Assembly: GCA_020055645.1 (NCBI GenBank)
Contig: CM034550.1
Coordinates: 10,659,501-10,723,500 of the forward strand
Source: Tomocerus qinae
Taxonomy: Eukaryota > Arthropoda > Collembola > Entomobryomorpha > Tomoceridae
Length of the DNA: 64,000 nt
Reading direction: 5' to 3'
The position numbers and the translations under genes were made by a program. Below, in pieces: positions 13,201-28,200 of this stretch (position 1 is its first letter; every line of letters starts with the position of its first letter). The notes below the pieces were generated by a model. The model worked only from the letters and a program-made list of their open reading frames with translations. It was not told the DNA's origin and searched no databases.

Positions 13201-16200
13201 TAGTATTTGTACATAGATATATAGTGAAAGTTGGTATATTAGTGTACTTTACTTTTACTTGTGAAGGAAAACCAACAGTTCTCATAAATTATTCTCACCC
13301 GTGAACGCTTTCCCAACCCTTGGGCCAAAATTCGATTCTAACCGACTGAATATTATCACTGCAGTAGTTATACATAAGTTACAAACTAGCTGTTTGCTAC
13401 TGTGTACCTACCGAAAAATAAGTATGTGTATATACAAGCACATACATATTTATCAGCTTTGCTTGTTCCGCTACACTACGCGGGTTAAATTCTACGTAAA
13501 AGCTTATTTTGTAGGCCAGTGACGAGAGTTGCACCGTAGACTTCGACTCGCATTACTGTAGATTAGACTAAAGCAAGATACTGTTCAAATACCATCTTAC
13601 TTTACTTCCTATGAATTATTGCCATTATTACTAATCGTCTGTATGTGCTAAGTATTATTATCTAATTAAAACGAGGAAACTACAAATTTAGTTTTACGAC
13701 ATGCACATTTCATGTTGCAGTAGAATTCTAAGCACTACTACTGAAGCTACTTGAGAAAATAGCTATGAATGTTATGTTACTTATGAAAATGGGTAATGAA
13801 AAGATAAAGAAAATGAGGGCAGTAAATGGCATATGAATAAACAATGGCTAAGTAAAGAGAAAATGATGAATGCTAGCTGCAAGTGCAACTTAATCTATTC
13901 TTTTGAAAGATTGTCGTTTATGTAATGTAAGATAAGTGAAATAATGTGTAGCATAGGTTGGAAAAAGTCCATAAAGACAAAGTTGACTAATTTTTCTTTG
14001 TTCTTGTCTCCTTTTGTTTGCTCATCCGGGCGTTGCGTCGAAATGCTCGAATCCTTCGACTTGGCTGTCGTGATGTAACGGGTTGGTGTCTTTCAACAAA
14101 CGAACGAACACGGACGAATAAAGTTGTTGTCTCAGAGAGTGGCGGCCGTCAAGCATTCGGCCACAGACTTTTACATCAAAAGAGAAAATCCACACTTGTG
14201 GGAACACATCCAGAAGTTTCCCGTCTATTCTTTCCAGCAGGGAGTTGACATGTTGAAGTAAGTCTCATCTTTCATATGTATGATTCCGTTGTTCTGCTTC
14301 TGACGCGATGTGACATTACGTGATGTGTAATGATGTGATCCAGCGATATGATGTGAAACGACTATTCAACTGACACAGTCCTTTTTATTCGGCACAATCT
14401 ATTAAATACATTGTTTTCTCATGTAGCTCTATGAATTCACATTCTTCTACACATTCCCTCTGATTTATTCCAATGCAATTCACCCAATTATCGATGTTTG
14501 ACTTCTTTGTCTATTTTCACTACGTTAAATCTTGAATTTACCTCCCCATCATGGTAATTAACTTGTAATTATATTAAGAATCTATTATTATTAAGCGGCG
14601 CCATTATTATTAGTGTCTAAATAATTAGCCAATTGAAGTGGTAATATTTCCTGAAGATAGTTTTCTTTGAATATCGAAATTACCTTTCTACTGCTGTGAC
14701 ATTTCCTTTGACGATAATTACACAAGCATGATTATCAACTTGTTTTGATCATTCTTCTGATTTGCGATTAATCTCAAATAAGGTCAAACCACAGTTGACT
14801 GTCAGGATAAATGAGTGAGTCGCCAACTCGCATCTGATCGTGATTGGTTGATAAATCGTCATACATGCGTGTGAAAAACAGAGCTTGCAAATATAACTAC
14901 TGCATGCAGGTAGTATTAGCTAGAATTATAGGCACTCTTTGTCATCTAAAAGAGGATAATGGGAATATTGTTTTTCAATCCCAAACAAATTCGTGTAGAC
15001 GGGCTAGGATAATCCAAACTCTTCTGTCACAATCCGTTTGATCCACATGCCTTGTTTTTTCCATGACTAGTTTCGAGTTTCTACTTTGCTGATACTAATT
15101 TTTTCTTTGACATCTGTTTATACCGAAATCCTCTTAGCACGTTATATGCAGAAAGTTTTATTTGTGTTTCCTTGATTTGAAGCATCTTGCGAATGTGTAA
15201 GTTATCATTGTATATGACAATAGTCGTATTGTTAAGTAGTTTGAATTCGTGTTTGTTATGTGTGTTTGTTTGTTCGCAGTATTCACTGTTAGATGTTCAT
15301 GACATTGTGTTGCTGACGACTTCCTTGGAAATCGGATCAGCTTTCCGCTTGTCAGAGTTACTTGTTTGAGTTGTCTTTTCATTGAAAAAGACTTGGCAGT
15401 ACTTCGTATTGTTCGTTAGCATTTTTTCTGGGTTAGGGATTCTATTGACTTATCTGTTAATACATGACCTTTAGCATTTGCCTTTGGATATTCTCAATCT
15501 CTCATGCATATTAACAGTGTAGGCGTAAGGATATCATAGTCGTCTCTATTTGGCTGTATCCAATTACTTCATTTCATTTCAAGCTGTTTTTATGTCACGA
15601 TGTGGAACATTCAAAGCCATATCAATACACTAGTGCCTAACTGCGCAATTCATACACATAAGACCAGCTACAGAATGGAATAATGATAATTGTTTCATAT
15701 TTGTGTTAAAAGTTGAGAAATAGTTTCTTGTATAGAAAGTACATTGTTAGTAGTAGTAATATGTATATGGACACTTTGTCAAAAATATAACGACTAAACT
15801 TACCTAAACTTGCTTCAGTTTTCTAGACATGTTTAATATGTTAAATATGCAGACACTCGAGAAGTATTTAAAATTGTATGTCTGTCTGCGTCACATAGAT
15901 AGCTGTGATTTATTATGCGTTATGATTTTTTGGTGTGACCAAGTGTCATGTAACAGTGTTGAGTTGAATTTAGAGTCGAGCCTTATGTTATTACCCTATA
16001 TATCACATTGTGTATACTGAGAGAAAGCCCATTAAAGTAATAGATGGTCGCGATTTGCATTGTCAATTGGCTAAACTTACGCAGATTCCTTTAATGTTGC
16101 CACAGCGCGTGTGTCGGCTTTACTGTAGTCCCAAGGTTCCCTAAACTTGTACACAAGGACTATACATCACAATAGAGCCAGTAGTTTGTGCACAATACTG

Positions 16201-19200
16201 AAATGCAACGAGATGAGTTTTCTGTGTTTTTGTCCATTTTTGTGTTTACGCTTTTGCTGAAGAACTCCTTGAGTTTCATTGTTACATACCGTATACAGCG
16301 TCCTAATTAAAACCATAATAAGACATTAGTCTTACTAAGAACACTTCTATATTTCTTGAATGTCATGGAAAGGTAGTTTGGCGGAACTTGGACAAATACA
16401 TATACTTAGTAGAAGACTTTCTCCCAAGGGACTGAGAAAACAGTTGTCTGAGGATGAGTTTCTTTTGTAGTTTAAAATTTTGTAATGCAAGCACCGTAGT
16501 AAATATCCTAAGAGGGAAGCAAACAATATTATATAGATACACTTCTTTAATTTTGTTGTGTTTACTACATGTACTATGTATTCTGCTTTCTAACTCTAGA
16601 TACATGTAGAAAGTTTTTTTTAAAGTTTTCTTTAGACTTTGTGTTATAATGAAGTTCAAACATAGAAGGGTACTAGTGAAACATTAAAGTAGACAGCTAC
16701 GGCCTTGTAGTGTATAAAAGTTAATAGTTAATAGGAGTTCATAGGTTAACAACTAGACGTTGGGAGGTAAAGTTTTCGATAATTTATGGGAATTCTTGTG
16801 TAGTGTAAGGAGTAAAAGAGGTTTGAACCTGAGCGGAAAGAATGCCAATAGTTAGCGTTACGACTACGGCCTTGTCTTGCATATTAAATTGGGATGCAAT
16901 AAATTTTCTTTGAAAGTTTATGGTTCGATTTGGTTAAAATTTAGAATTTTACTATAGGAGATGGAAATGTATTGGAAGCGCATGGGGTTTTGTTGTAGCT
17001 TTTGGAGAATGGCGAATGTAAGCCAAGTGGGCTTTTAAAGATCTCATGAGGAATTTTTAGTAGTTTTATATATTTCTACGATCAATTTATGCATTTCCGA
17101 GAGAGTTGGTTGGCAAATATTATGTTATGGAGTAGGAAAAGAAAGTAATTCTTTTCGCTATTTCCTAGTGTCCTTGTGTAATAGTATGTCGTTTTAAAAA
17201 TTCCGGAAGACATTGCATACTTTAGAGCTAAGACTACACGTTACGGTGTAGTGAAAAACAAACTATGTCTCCAACTCTGCACTTGTGCTCCTCTATTTAA
17301 CACATAGGACGATAAGCACTTAAAGAGATGTCGTTTAGCTGTGTAAATTCTTACAGTATGTATGCAAACTTCTCTCGAGTTGACACAGTGAAGGAGTGCA
17401 TATTTATAATGGTAGAAGACGACTGTTTCCAAATGGGGTGTTATATGTTTATTATATTTTATCCACCAGTATTGCACATAAATATGTAGCGATTTGACTT
17501 GATAGACATGGTATTCCTAAGTACGTAAATGGAAGTAGCTGGGACACTTTGTATGTAGCCAATCCTAGGGAAAAGCTGTGAAATCCTAAGCTGAACCATT
17601 TCGCCGTTTCCTCAAAGGGGACTAAGTCAAACCAAAGAAACGGACTCTTCTTCTTCTTCCTTAGATAGTATACGAAGGCGAAAAAAGAGCATATAGAAAA
17701 TAAGGAAGCATTGGCTCAGAAATGTAATAGTGTACGGTAAGTACGCATCACATCGTATCACATCGACGAAAGGAGAAATGTAATGTTGTAATGTAATGTG
17801 TGCACTGCAAACAGAGAAAACCTATTTTCCCCGTTTCTCCAAGTGATTTATACCATTTCTTTTACTTTCCTCCGTCCGCGCTACACTTTCTCTTTACTCT
17901 TACAGTGTTACATATAGACTCTGTGTGAATTCTTTCCTCCAGTCTCCCAAATACTTTTCTACTTAGCTTTCACCATCATAAGTACTGTGCTACAGACTAT
18001 ATCTGTACCTACTACGTGCAATCAAGTCAAGGAAAAGACAAGTCACAGAGTTCTTTCTCCCAGCTTTCTCTCTGCTCCGCTGTGAACTTCATAACGCTAA
18101 CGCTCCTTAACACTCTACCAGAAAAGGGAAAGAAGATATGCACTGAAGTGTTAGTCAGAACGAAAGTCTCACAGTCATTTCTACATTTCTTCCTTTGCCT
18201 GGGCTCCCCAGTCTTCCCAGAAATATTATGCAGTGCATCGAGATAACGATAACTTTACTTTACCATGCTCCATATAGCTTAAGCAGTTATGTCTGTAGTA
18301 GAACAAATCGTATAAAATACGTGTCTTACTTGTCCAATTTGGCTATCTAGACCTTCCGTGATCATTCACGAGGGAAATGGGGAGAAAATGACAAAATTAG
18401 ATCCCTGTATGCTTTTTGAGTGAGAATTTTCGTCATTATATCTGTCATTTAACCATGTTTTGTTGGATATGGAGAAAAATTAATAAATACATAGTTCAGT
18501 TAGCATGATGGGAATAAAGTGTCTTAGAATTTTCTGGACATGATGAGGAATTCGTTAGCATTCTTATCTATAAGTTATATTCATACTATTATAGAGGTGT
18601 ATATTATACAATGGATATAGGCAAACCATTTCTTGACAATTCCAACGAGACAGTTAGCTAAATAGTAAAATTGCAAGAGTTGCTCCCAGAGATTGCTGAC
18701 TGTCGGGTTGCTATAAGTTGAAGAACATTGCGTTTTTAAGTATAGTAGGTAAGTAGTCTATTCTTGGTGGTTCCACACTACTCCCCCACTCATAGAACTC
18801 TGGCAGATGTACTTAGACGTGAAGTTCCTAAGGACATGAATAGATAGACATGCAGCCTACTATAATATAGGTATGCGAAGTCTCTTCTAGGTAGTATATT
18901 TTTTGGCGCCTCGTTTCCCAGCTTGGGGCATTCCTTCCGATCCGACTTTCGGATCCTCTGACATGATTCCCTTCATCTTCTCCTATAAATTCACCGCTCC
19001 TTTTCCCAACTTGCTTGTGTGTGTCAAGAAACGGACCAAGTTTCACTCTTATACTCACTTGTCTCCTATGCTAGTGCTTACTCAGTCAACTCACAGTTCT
19101 ATATTCTGTGTATCCCTATCCCGCAAAGTAAAAATAATCCTTGAATTCCTTTCCCTATTCATTGATATGCATATAGTATGCATTTATAGACAAATGGAAA

Positions 19201-22200
19201 GATTTATATGCATAGATGGGTATACCTCGAGGGAATGAATGTATACCTCCCAGAAATGGAGCCTCCTTAAGGGAGATTGCCTAACTGAATGAGTATTCTG
19301 TAGAATAGTAGTAAATAGGTACCTATGTTCTTTTGGCCTAGTCTACTTTCAAATTCTATCATCTAACTTGACTTGGAGGAGGAAAGCTTAAAATGTGTAG
19401 CCGACCAAGCCAACATTCATTTTCATACTCATATCATAACACTCAACAGAAATGTGAAAAGAGGAGGAAATCGTCTGGACTGAACTGAAAAGTAGTGGTT
19501 TACAAGTCTTCACTGTGCACTTGTACTTTATATCTACACTCGTACCAATATTAAAAGCTATATTATATTAACTGAAATATACTATTCAAAACCCAAACAC
19601 TGTGGTGTGCTGTCTTTAGTAGCCTGAGAGAAAAGAAAATAGTTTGCCTTTACATTAAATATTCGGTAGTTAGAACACTATGGCTGACTGAATGACGTCT
19701 TTCTTCCTCCTGCACATCCAGAAAGCAAAAGGAGCAGAAATGGAATATATTTATACCAGTTCCAGTGGTTTACACTCGGGTTTAGTCCTCTTTTACTACT
19801 GCATACAGGAATAGTTAAAGTAGATACTCCATCCCTACTTATATGTGTAAGTTAGTTGTGCATATGTATGTATATGTAGAACAGACGAACAAGAGATGAG
19901 AAAGTGGAGCGTAATATTGCAATGTCCTTCTGTTTTCCCTCAGTTTTCATGCTTTCGTATCAGACACTGACTGTAAATAGGAAGAGGAAAGACAGAGGCT
20001 GTGTACTGCTTATACATTGCTTATCCTTACCTCCTATCCAACACACGTCTGTCTTTTAGGACGGTTCAGAAACCAAATCCTTGATATCTCAGCATTTTGT
20101 CCGTTATATATATAAATAGTAACTAGACAAAGAATCTAAAGAATAGAACTCTTGGGAAGCGTTTTCTTACTGTTGCCTTCATATTGTCTGTTTGACTATG
20201 GTTAGCTTACATCACGGTACATCAACATACTTAGGAGTGACTTCCCTTTTTACTCTTTGACTATAATACTACTCCTCCTGGATTGATGTTACTACTAACT
20301 GACTAACTGACTGAACACACTGTCATAACTGCCAACAAAAACTTCCTATTGTTACCTCGCAATACAATGGAGCACAGAATTAAATAGCCACAAATATCTG
20401 AGTTACACAACATAAAACCATTTCACTATAATGTGCCCTATTCTAGAATCAACAAAACTACAGCTTAAATATTTATTTATATGGAAAGAGATTGCAAAGT
20501 ACAAAGCATTTAAGCAAATCAGCACTACTTAAGACGTTATGATGCCTACATAAATAAATATACGTTGGAGCAATATTACAGAGGGATGGAAAATAAAACC
20601 AGAGAATAGGAGAATTTATGTCACTGTGTACTTTATTTTTAGGGGCTATTTTACTATAGTTATAATTAGGTGTGCAATGTGTATAGTGTATAATGTATTG
20701 ATTAATTTCATAAGTAGGACATTAAGAAGGACGTTATGATGATCCGTAGGATTAATAGCTGAAAGATAAAGAATGAAGGGTATGCTAACGATAAGAAATG
20801 TATAGCATGGCAGTTTGTAGCTAACGATTCTTCCGGTAGTATCCGAGATGCGTAATAGTAGTAGTAACAATTTAGTGTTGTGTGTTTTATTGGGAGTTAG
20901 TGGGGATCAGAGAGGAGCCGGAGTAAATTCTATGTCTTTTGCTATATAGTAGTTGTGGGTTCTTAAGTACCCTTGTGCACGTGGACGTGTCTTGCATTTT
21001 AGAAGATGGTATACCCATGTCTGTACTGTAGTAGCATGTTCATTAGGAGAGAGGGAGGTTACATAAGAGTCTTTCACTGTTTGCTGATGTGGTTTACTTC
21101 GGTGCGGTGGTTTAGATTTGGACTTGGGGAATACTATTAGATGGTTTGATACCCTAGGAGAGAAAAGGAAAACTCTTTGATGCAGATTCTAAACGAGCCC
21201 TGCCACAGTGACCTGAAAATGATAAAGCAGATAAAATGTGACACGTTGCTCTCATCGTAAGAGAATAAATGAATTTCCCCCAGCACTACTACTACTCTAC
21301 TATCTCTATTCTCAAAATCAGCCAGACACGTCGGGCTCCCAAGAACTTTGAAGAGCTACAGAGTGACTATGTTGTCCTCTCGTGCACTGTGTCTTTGTCA
21401 CAGCCATACATTTATAATCAACATCCACCATCAGATAAGCAACGGCTAAAAAATGAAGAAACGTGTTCAGACTTAACAAACATTCGTACACTTCACTTTT
21501 CCCTCGCACTTTTTCTCTTTCCACAATCTTTATTTGCGAAAAGGTGGATACACATAAAACCATAATTCCTATGTAATAACGTGAATGTAATATTATACTT
21601 ATTTATTATTATTACATAAGCGAGACAGACTTTGACTTTCTCACTGTCTATTATATAGCAAATCCTTTTCTTCTTTCAGATATACATCAAAGAAATCAAT
21701 TTGACACGTCTTTGTTTTATTTTAGTATCTCTTTCATACTCCCTTTCTCCTTTTGAAATCATAATCAACCCATTGAGAATTACGATTGCAACCGCCTACT
21801 CAATAACTGCAACTAAAATATTCTGTGTAGCTGCACTTTGCACTCTTAGTTATTAAGCTTTTTAATTTACAGTTGCCCCGTGGGAATGAATTAATATGGT
21901 TTTATATTTTAACTTTGCTTCAAATGATAAGCAAAGTTGTTTGATAAATGGATGTACTTTTATAATATTCGTTTGAATCGGGTTTTATTGTATTAGTATT
22001 GAAAAATTAGCAAAAAATATGCCATTCTATGTTTGACATCACAATTTTCAGTCCTAGTACCATCAAAGGTGTATTGACGGAACCAATATGGCATTATAAA
22101 CTGTAATCTACTTCTTTCTACATCTATTTTCAATTTGAGAATGAAACTGTGAACAGATGTTTTAAAAATTTTGAATCCCGTAATGTAATGTATTACTTTT

Positions 22201-25200
22201 GATTAACTAGGTTTACTGATGAAAATTGGGTTTACAAATGTATTATATTATTGTGAATAATATAATAATATAAGGTATAGTAGATGTTAAATTCAGATAT
22301 GTTGGTTGCGAGTTGGGGACCTCTGTGCCAGAAATATAATTTAATTAAGCACAAACCTAATAACTAGCGTAGCACTTGGGTACCAAGTTGTGCACTACAA
22401 CTGTATGGATTCCATGTTGCACCAGTCTATTGTTTCAGGCATGGCTGAGACAAGTTAAAAGAGAGTCTATTTACCTAAATATTAAATCCAAGTAGATATT
22501 ACTTGTTCGTGGTTTATTGTATGTATTTTTAATATGGAAATATAGTACGATGAGTAATAAGGTTTCTAGTCTTTAAGCTTGAAACTGCAGTCTGTGCAAA
22601 TATTATAAATTATAGTAAGTATGTAGAAGAGTGTATTGTGCTGCCCTTGACACTTTACGTTTATGTTCCAAGATACGCTCTGGCCAAAATTCGGTTAGCT
22701 CACATAGAATTTCCCTGGGGAAGGATTTTCTCGAGAGTAAATTGGATCACGTGCCTCTAACACTAACAATAAGGTGTCTTACGGAATCAAGCCTTCATAT
22801 TCCCCATCTCATTACATCCACTCTAAAAACGTGTTACACAGCATTTTCTCTAAATGTCCGACTTGCCTTCCAGCTTGAAATTTCCAATGATGTAAATAAC
22901 ACATGCACTAGCCTCTTGTAATTATGTTACATCCATTAAGAAAAGCTATTGAGCTATTTATATTGCTATGAAGGTGCATTAAGATAAACTGCAGCACTAA
23001 TACATATTTTCACAAATGAACCAATCGAAATGCTTTAGACAATTCATGATAGCTTTCCCAAGAGAGTTGTCTATCATTCATGAAATCTTGATACTTGAGT
23101 TAACCTATAAAGGTAGCTTCAATTACAATGAGTTCCTAATCTGGATTTGAGCCTAACTTGTCTATGTAATTCTTCTTCCTTAGGGCAGCTACCCATTTCC
23201 ATTTTAGTGCAAAATTAAGTAAGAAATCATCATTACTATCATTGCTATTGCCATTTAGGTCATACTAACTTATGATATATCTCAATGAAAGGGTTAAACT
23301 ACAATCTAGTATATGTATACTCCCTTACTAAGGTTAGCGCTCGTAAAATGGAATAGACTTACTGCTACAGTGTAGATTTTGAGATTTATGATGGACGAGT
23401 GGGCAGTGAAGAATTATATATTTTAAGCTTAATAAACCAGCTGCAGGTTTTATATAGCCTAGTTTTCGTCCTTAAGGCAGATTTCTTACTTTGATTGCAT
23501 AGCTCTTTACTCACTGGTAAATTAGATGTCTCTGCCAATACGATATTTTCAAGCCCCACATTTAATTCGTATTGTAATATTTATATTCATAATTATATAT
23601 TAAACAGGTAAATATTTAAGGATAATTTTAGTAATTCATTTTTAATGGAGCCATAGAATTTTGTCGAAAGCTTGAACGATTTTAATAAATATATTACAAT
23701 TAATAGCCTTTCTCCGTTAAAAATGAATTATGAAATCAAAGGCTGGAAGCATATAAAATCATTATTTCGATAATTTTAGTAATAATATGTCTAGTCATTG
23801 GGAAAAAATCGCACTAGTTCATTTTTGCCAAGGTACATAAAAACGTAAGCTCCTTCGCTCTTAGTAAGTATTTTGTAATTGCTTTAGGAGTTTAACATTG
23901 GTATTGGCTTTCTACTACAAAACGTAAAGTAGTTACTAGGATGGCTTCCTTCTCAATGTTTTGACTTTTGCTACAGCAGAGATCTTATGAGTTTCCTTGT
24001 CTGTTTAATTAGTCTTAAAAGGACTAGACATCTTCAACTACCTATCTGAAGAAATAAAAGCTTATGTATATCACATACAGCTTTCTAAGCAACTTTACAA
24101 ATGACAGTTCAAATGTTTAAGAAAGGAGAAATTATGGCGTCTTTCTGTGGCTTTTCTTTATTAGCTAAGTAATTGGAAAGGAAATTGGTCTTTAAAGGAG
24201 CAACACTGCGTAAGTCTTCTTAATTTGTTGTTGATGTCATATTTTGCGATTGTTAATTTGATTGCTAAACACTAAAGAGTTTGACTTTGATCCTACTGTA
24301 TTTAAGTGATTGAAGTATCTGCAATAGCTTACAGAGATTCAGTAATATTCGGTGGAGTACATATAATATGTCCGCTATTAACTATCTCATGAATGTAATT
24401 TATTAATGTTTCAATCCAGTCAGGTTATTCAACCTAAGTATATTTTTAACTATCTTAAAGATAGATAAGTATACATTAGTAATTAGTAACTGCTTTTTAT
24501 TTTGGGAAAGAGTTTTTTCTTTAAGTAAGATTTCATAAGACATACAATTGTAAAAAGCTTAATTTTTGCTTTTACAATTTATTTGTATGCATCCCAGAGG
24601 ACAGGACTACATTGTCTATGTGACTTTGAAACAAGCGATTTTTCATTCTCACTCCTTCAGAAACATAAGAGGAGAGCACGATCGTATCACAGAGGCTGAG
24701 AAAGTCAGTTCGACTTGTCTTGCTCCTTTTCTTCTTCATTTCAACATGACTTCACTTTCCATTCCATTTTCCACGCAGTACTTTAGCAAATATTCAACAA
24801 CCTATAGATAGTACTTCATATAGTATGTATAACAAAAGTATATATCTATATAGTTTAGAAAGGTATGAAAATATAGTCAGCATTAATCGAGGGTAGCCAA
24901 AAAGCCTATCTGCATTTTGCTTTTCTCTACTCTTTCTTGTCGGTTTCTAGTGAAATCAAAGGATTCCAGTACCTAACCACATTCTCAGGGGCTGGGGTCA
25001 TCTTTCTTCGTCACTCACAAGCTCATAAATTATCAAATAATCTGAAGTAGTGATATGTAGTGTCAAGCATCCAAGTAAACTGGAATGTTACCCTTGATTT
25101 GCTAGAAAGTTTTACTATACTCAGCTCTTTGGTTAGTTAAAAGAGAAATTTCAGGCTGTGAGACATTTTACTATTCGCAAAGTATACAGTTTGAGATTAC

Positions 25201-28200
25201 GCAACACCTTCAGACGCCGGCTACACATTGTTTTCAAAGGAAATGATTTCCAATGTCAGCGAATAGACTTGGGAGTAGTAGTTAGTACTCAAGTGCACAA
25301 GAAAAGGTTGACCTGATTTCCAAAGTTTGGGATGTACTTGGAGGATATTTTACGATCTGTAGTACTAATATAGTATTTTATTAGTTGGTGGAAATAAAAT
25401 TTTTATTTTTACGCACATCTCCTCGGAAGTAGTTTTTTTACAAGGGGATGGAAAATGGATTGATCTTGAAGGATATTTATTGAAAGTAATAAAATACAGA
25501 GATGACACTTTTATCTCTTTCGTATTCTGTCATTCTTTCGCGTCTTGAGTGTTCTGGTTGCCAGGTTGGATCTGATGTGATTTCTTTCATGGTCTAAATG
25601 TAAACGTAATCGTAAAGGGAGGAGGACGAGAGGCGAAGATGGATGCTAACTTAACAATAAGCTGAAAATGCAATATAAGAGGGAAAGGGAGGGTAGTAAT
25701 GTTAAGAAGAATGCCCCGCGTTTGCCACGGACCTGTCAATGAGTAGGGAAGTAGTGGAATTCATTGGCACACAATCGCATTCGTCTCGCTGTCATATATG
25801 AATGTAGTGTCATTCCGGGTTTGCACATGCCAATCAATTGTTCGCATCAAAGCACTATTTGATTTGATTTCTTAGAACGACTGTTGATACTAGGGAGAGA
25901 AAACAAAAGAGTACAATTGGTGGAATGAAACGTAAAGAAATGCACATTCTCCCAAAATATACTTCAATCATGTTAAAAGCAGATTTCCTTCACACCCGCT
26001 ACACTAGTCACAAACTGACATTCCATTTGGAGATTGAGTCTCTGTAGGTTATGACATATCAGCTGATATGCATAATTCAATGGTCTGCTTATCAGCTGAA
26101 AAAAACATTTCCCCCGTTCCACAATAATAGTAAGTGTGTGTAAAGAAAAAAGGAATGAAGCTCATTGATTGCATTCAGGAGTGTTTTTCGGAGAGCTTAG
26201 TGTTTATGTCGGAGATTTTTCTATCAGTGACAATAAACGAATGCAATCAAATTGATATATCATGGTTTCCTTTATTCACTAACAAGGAATGTTCCGCGGA
26301 AACTTTTATTATGCGTTTTTTGTGTGCCCGTGGAACCGTGTGAGCTAAGTAATGGTGCACACATAGTGGGGAGTACTAAAGTGTGTGTAATACCATAGTA
26401 TAGATTCTTTTGAGGATGAATGCTATTGCAAATGGGGACGGAGAGCAACAGCAGCTTCCAGTCCTCTGCCAAATTTCCATTCTCTCCGTATAAAAATGCA
26501 GATTTAGCACGTATAAATGACAGGATATTGAATAGAAAAGCAGAATATTGGATTACGACAACGGCTTCTATTACCTTTTACAACTGATGATATGGAATGG
26601 GATTCTTTGTGAGTGAGGGGAGACCCTCAAACTTCTCCTTAACTATTCAATTCACCAGCCTCCTGACACAATATTACATTGTATTACATAAGCTATGCAT
26701 CCCATCTCAACTTTAAAACTGACGGAAGAACCCTATTTCCTTCACACAAACTCTCTGCTATGTATTCAGAGGGGATAGCATCATCATCATGCTAAGCTCC
26801 CATGGAAAATAATATGCTAGGTACATACTCATCATCATTGGACACCACATGCACAAGTATACTATATTATAGATACCTACCCTTTAGGCTTCGGAGGAAG
26901 ACACCAATAAAATCCTCTCCATTCTCATCCCTATATCTCAAGCACCTAACCAAATAAGCATAAGAAAAGCCAATATCCTCCTCGACGTGGCCAACTCCTG
27001 TTTTACTTTGGAATTTTTAAACTGCATATAAGGAATGCATTAGGTACCGGCAGCTTAGTATGCATCAAGAATGCGGATGTAATCTCTATTTTATCAAATA
27101 CGCCCACAATAGTTTTCAAACTATTTTTTGTCTATCTTACAATAGATCCATTTACAACATTACGTGAGCTATTTCTTCAGTCAGCTTTGCAAATTATATG
27201 ATATTAGTCAATTATGCTCTACTGAGCTGCTAGGGCATCTCAAGTGTACATATACAGTATAGTAATGTCGCAATTACTGTATCAATAGATACATAGAAGA
27301 ATGGGACCATTTATAACTGTACTGCGTTATAAACTTAATTGGTGGAAACTTTGCTATTTGAGGTATTTATAAGTACAGTAGTAAGGTTTATAAACGAGAT
27401 TCAGTTTCCGTTGCTTTCTTACATGCTGATGATATGGTTTTATGTAAAGAATGGAAGACAGCGTATTTGATAAGGTTTCTAAGTTGACAGTGTGAAATGG
27501 CTGGAGCAAAGTTTTGAAGTTAAATAGTTCATTATAACACATACATATATGGTATAAAAGTACCTTAGGTTATTTACTTACGATTGGCTATAAGTGCTTG
27601 AACACATTGTTGGCGTAGTTTTGTGCCAGTAAGTACTTGGTGCTATTAAAGATGTGACAATGGGTTGGGTAGTTTTGGTTGTAGAAGTCCAAATGAATTT
27701 CTTGTTGGAAATAGCGCTGAGTGTGTGAAGGAGCGGATTAGATTGTTGATTATTGGAGATTTTGAATGTTGGAGAGAGAAAGTGGAAAGATTGAACAAGT
27801 TTCTGGGTAGATTGACTTTCATTCACAATCTTATTCTGATTGTGTGTGGTAGTGAGCCTGTTAGATATGTGATGTGATAGGATGCGATATAGTGTGAAAT
27901 TCAGCGAAGACATTGTAGCGGAAAGAGAAGTCCAATAGCTGACAGTGCGAGTTGATTCGAATTCCTGTTGTATAAATTGTAATTGAGAGAGGTAGTGTGA
28001 CGTAGGGGAGCGTTTGAGTAAATTGGAAAGTATAACAGTTGAATTCTGGATATTGAATATATACCTGTTTGTCTGTCTCACTGTCTCCTTAGCGTACTTC
28101 TGTGTTGATTCAATGGAGGGGAAAGTAGAAACTGATGCCGAGTCCAATATACATATCTATAGACTACGCAGATGGCATCTCATCTGTTCTTAACTGGTCT

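Noticed and set aside
14018-14248. 76-codon plus-strand frame and a 61-codon minus-strand frame over exon f
   Set aside because: Exon f is read in another frame that matches the receptor. These are chance frames across the GC-richer AG-free zone.
18903-19238. 111-codon frame in a C+T-rich patch
   Set aside because: No motif, no plausible splice partners, composition explains the openness.
27578-28147. 189-codon open frame on the minus strand inside the largest Nmdar2 intron
   Set aside because: It lies in a patch where the top strand is nearly free of C, which removes minus-strand stops. The product is Ser/Thr/Gln-rich with no motif and no splice or promoter support. Kept only as a compositional observation.
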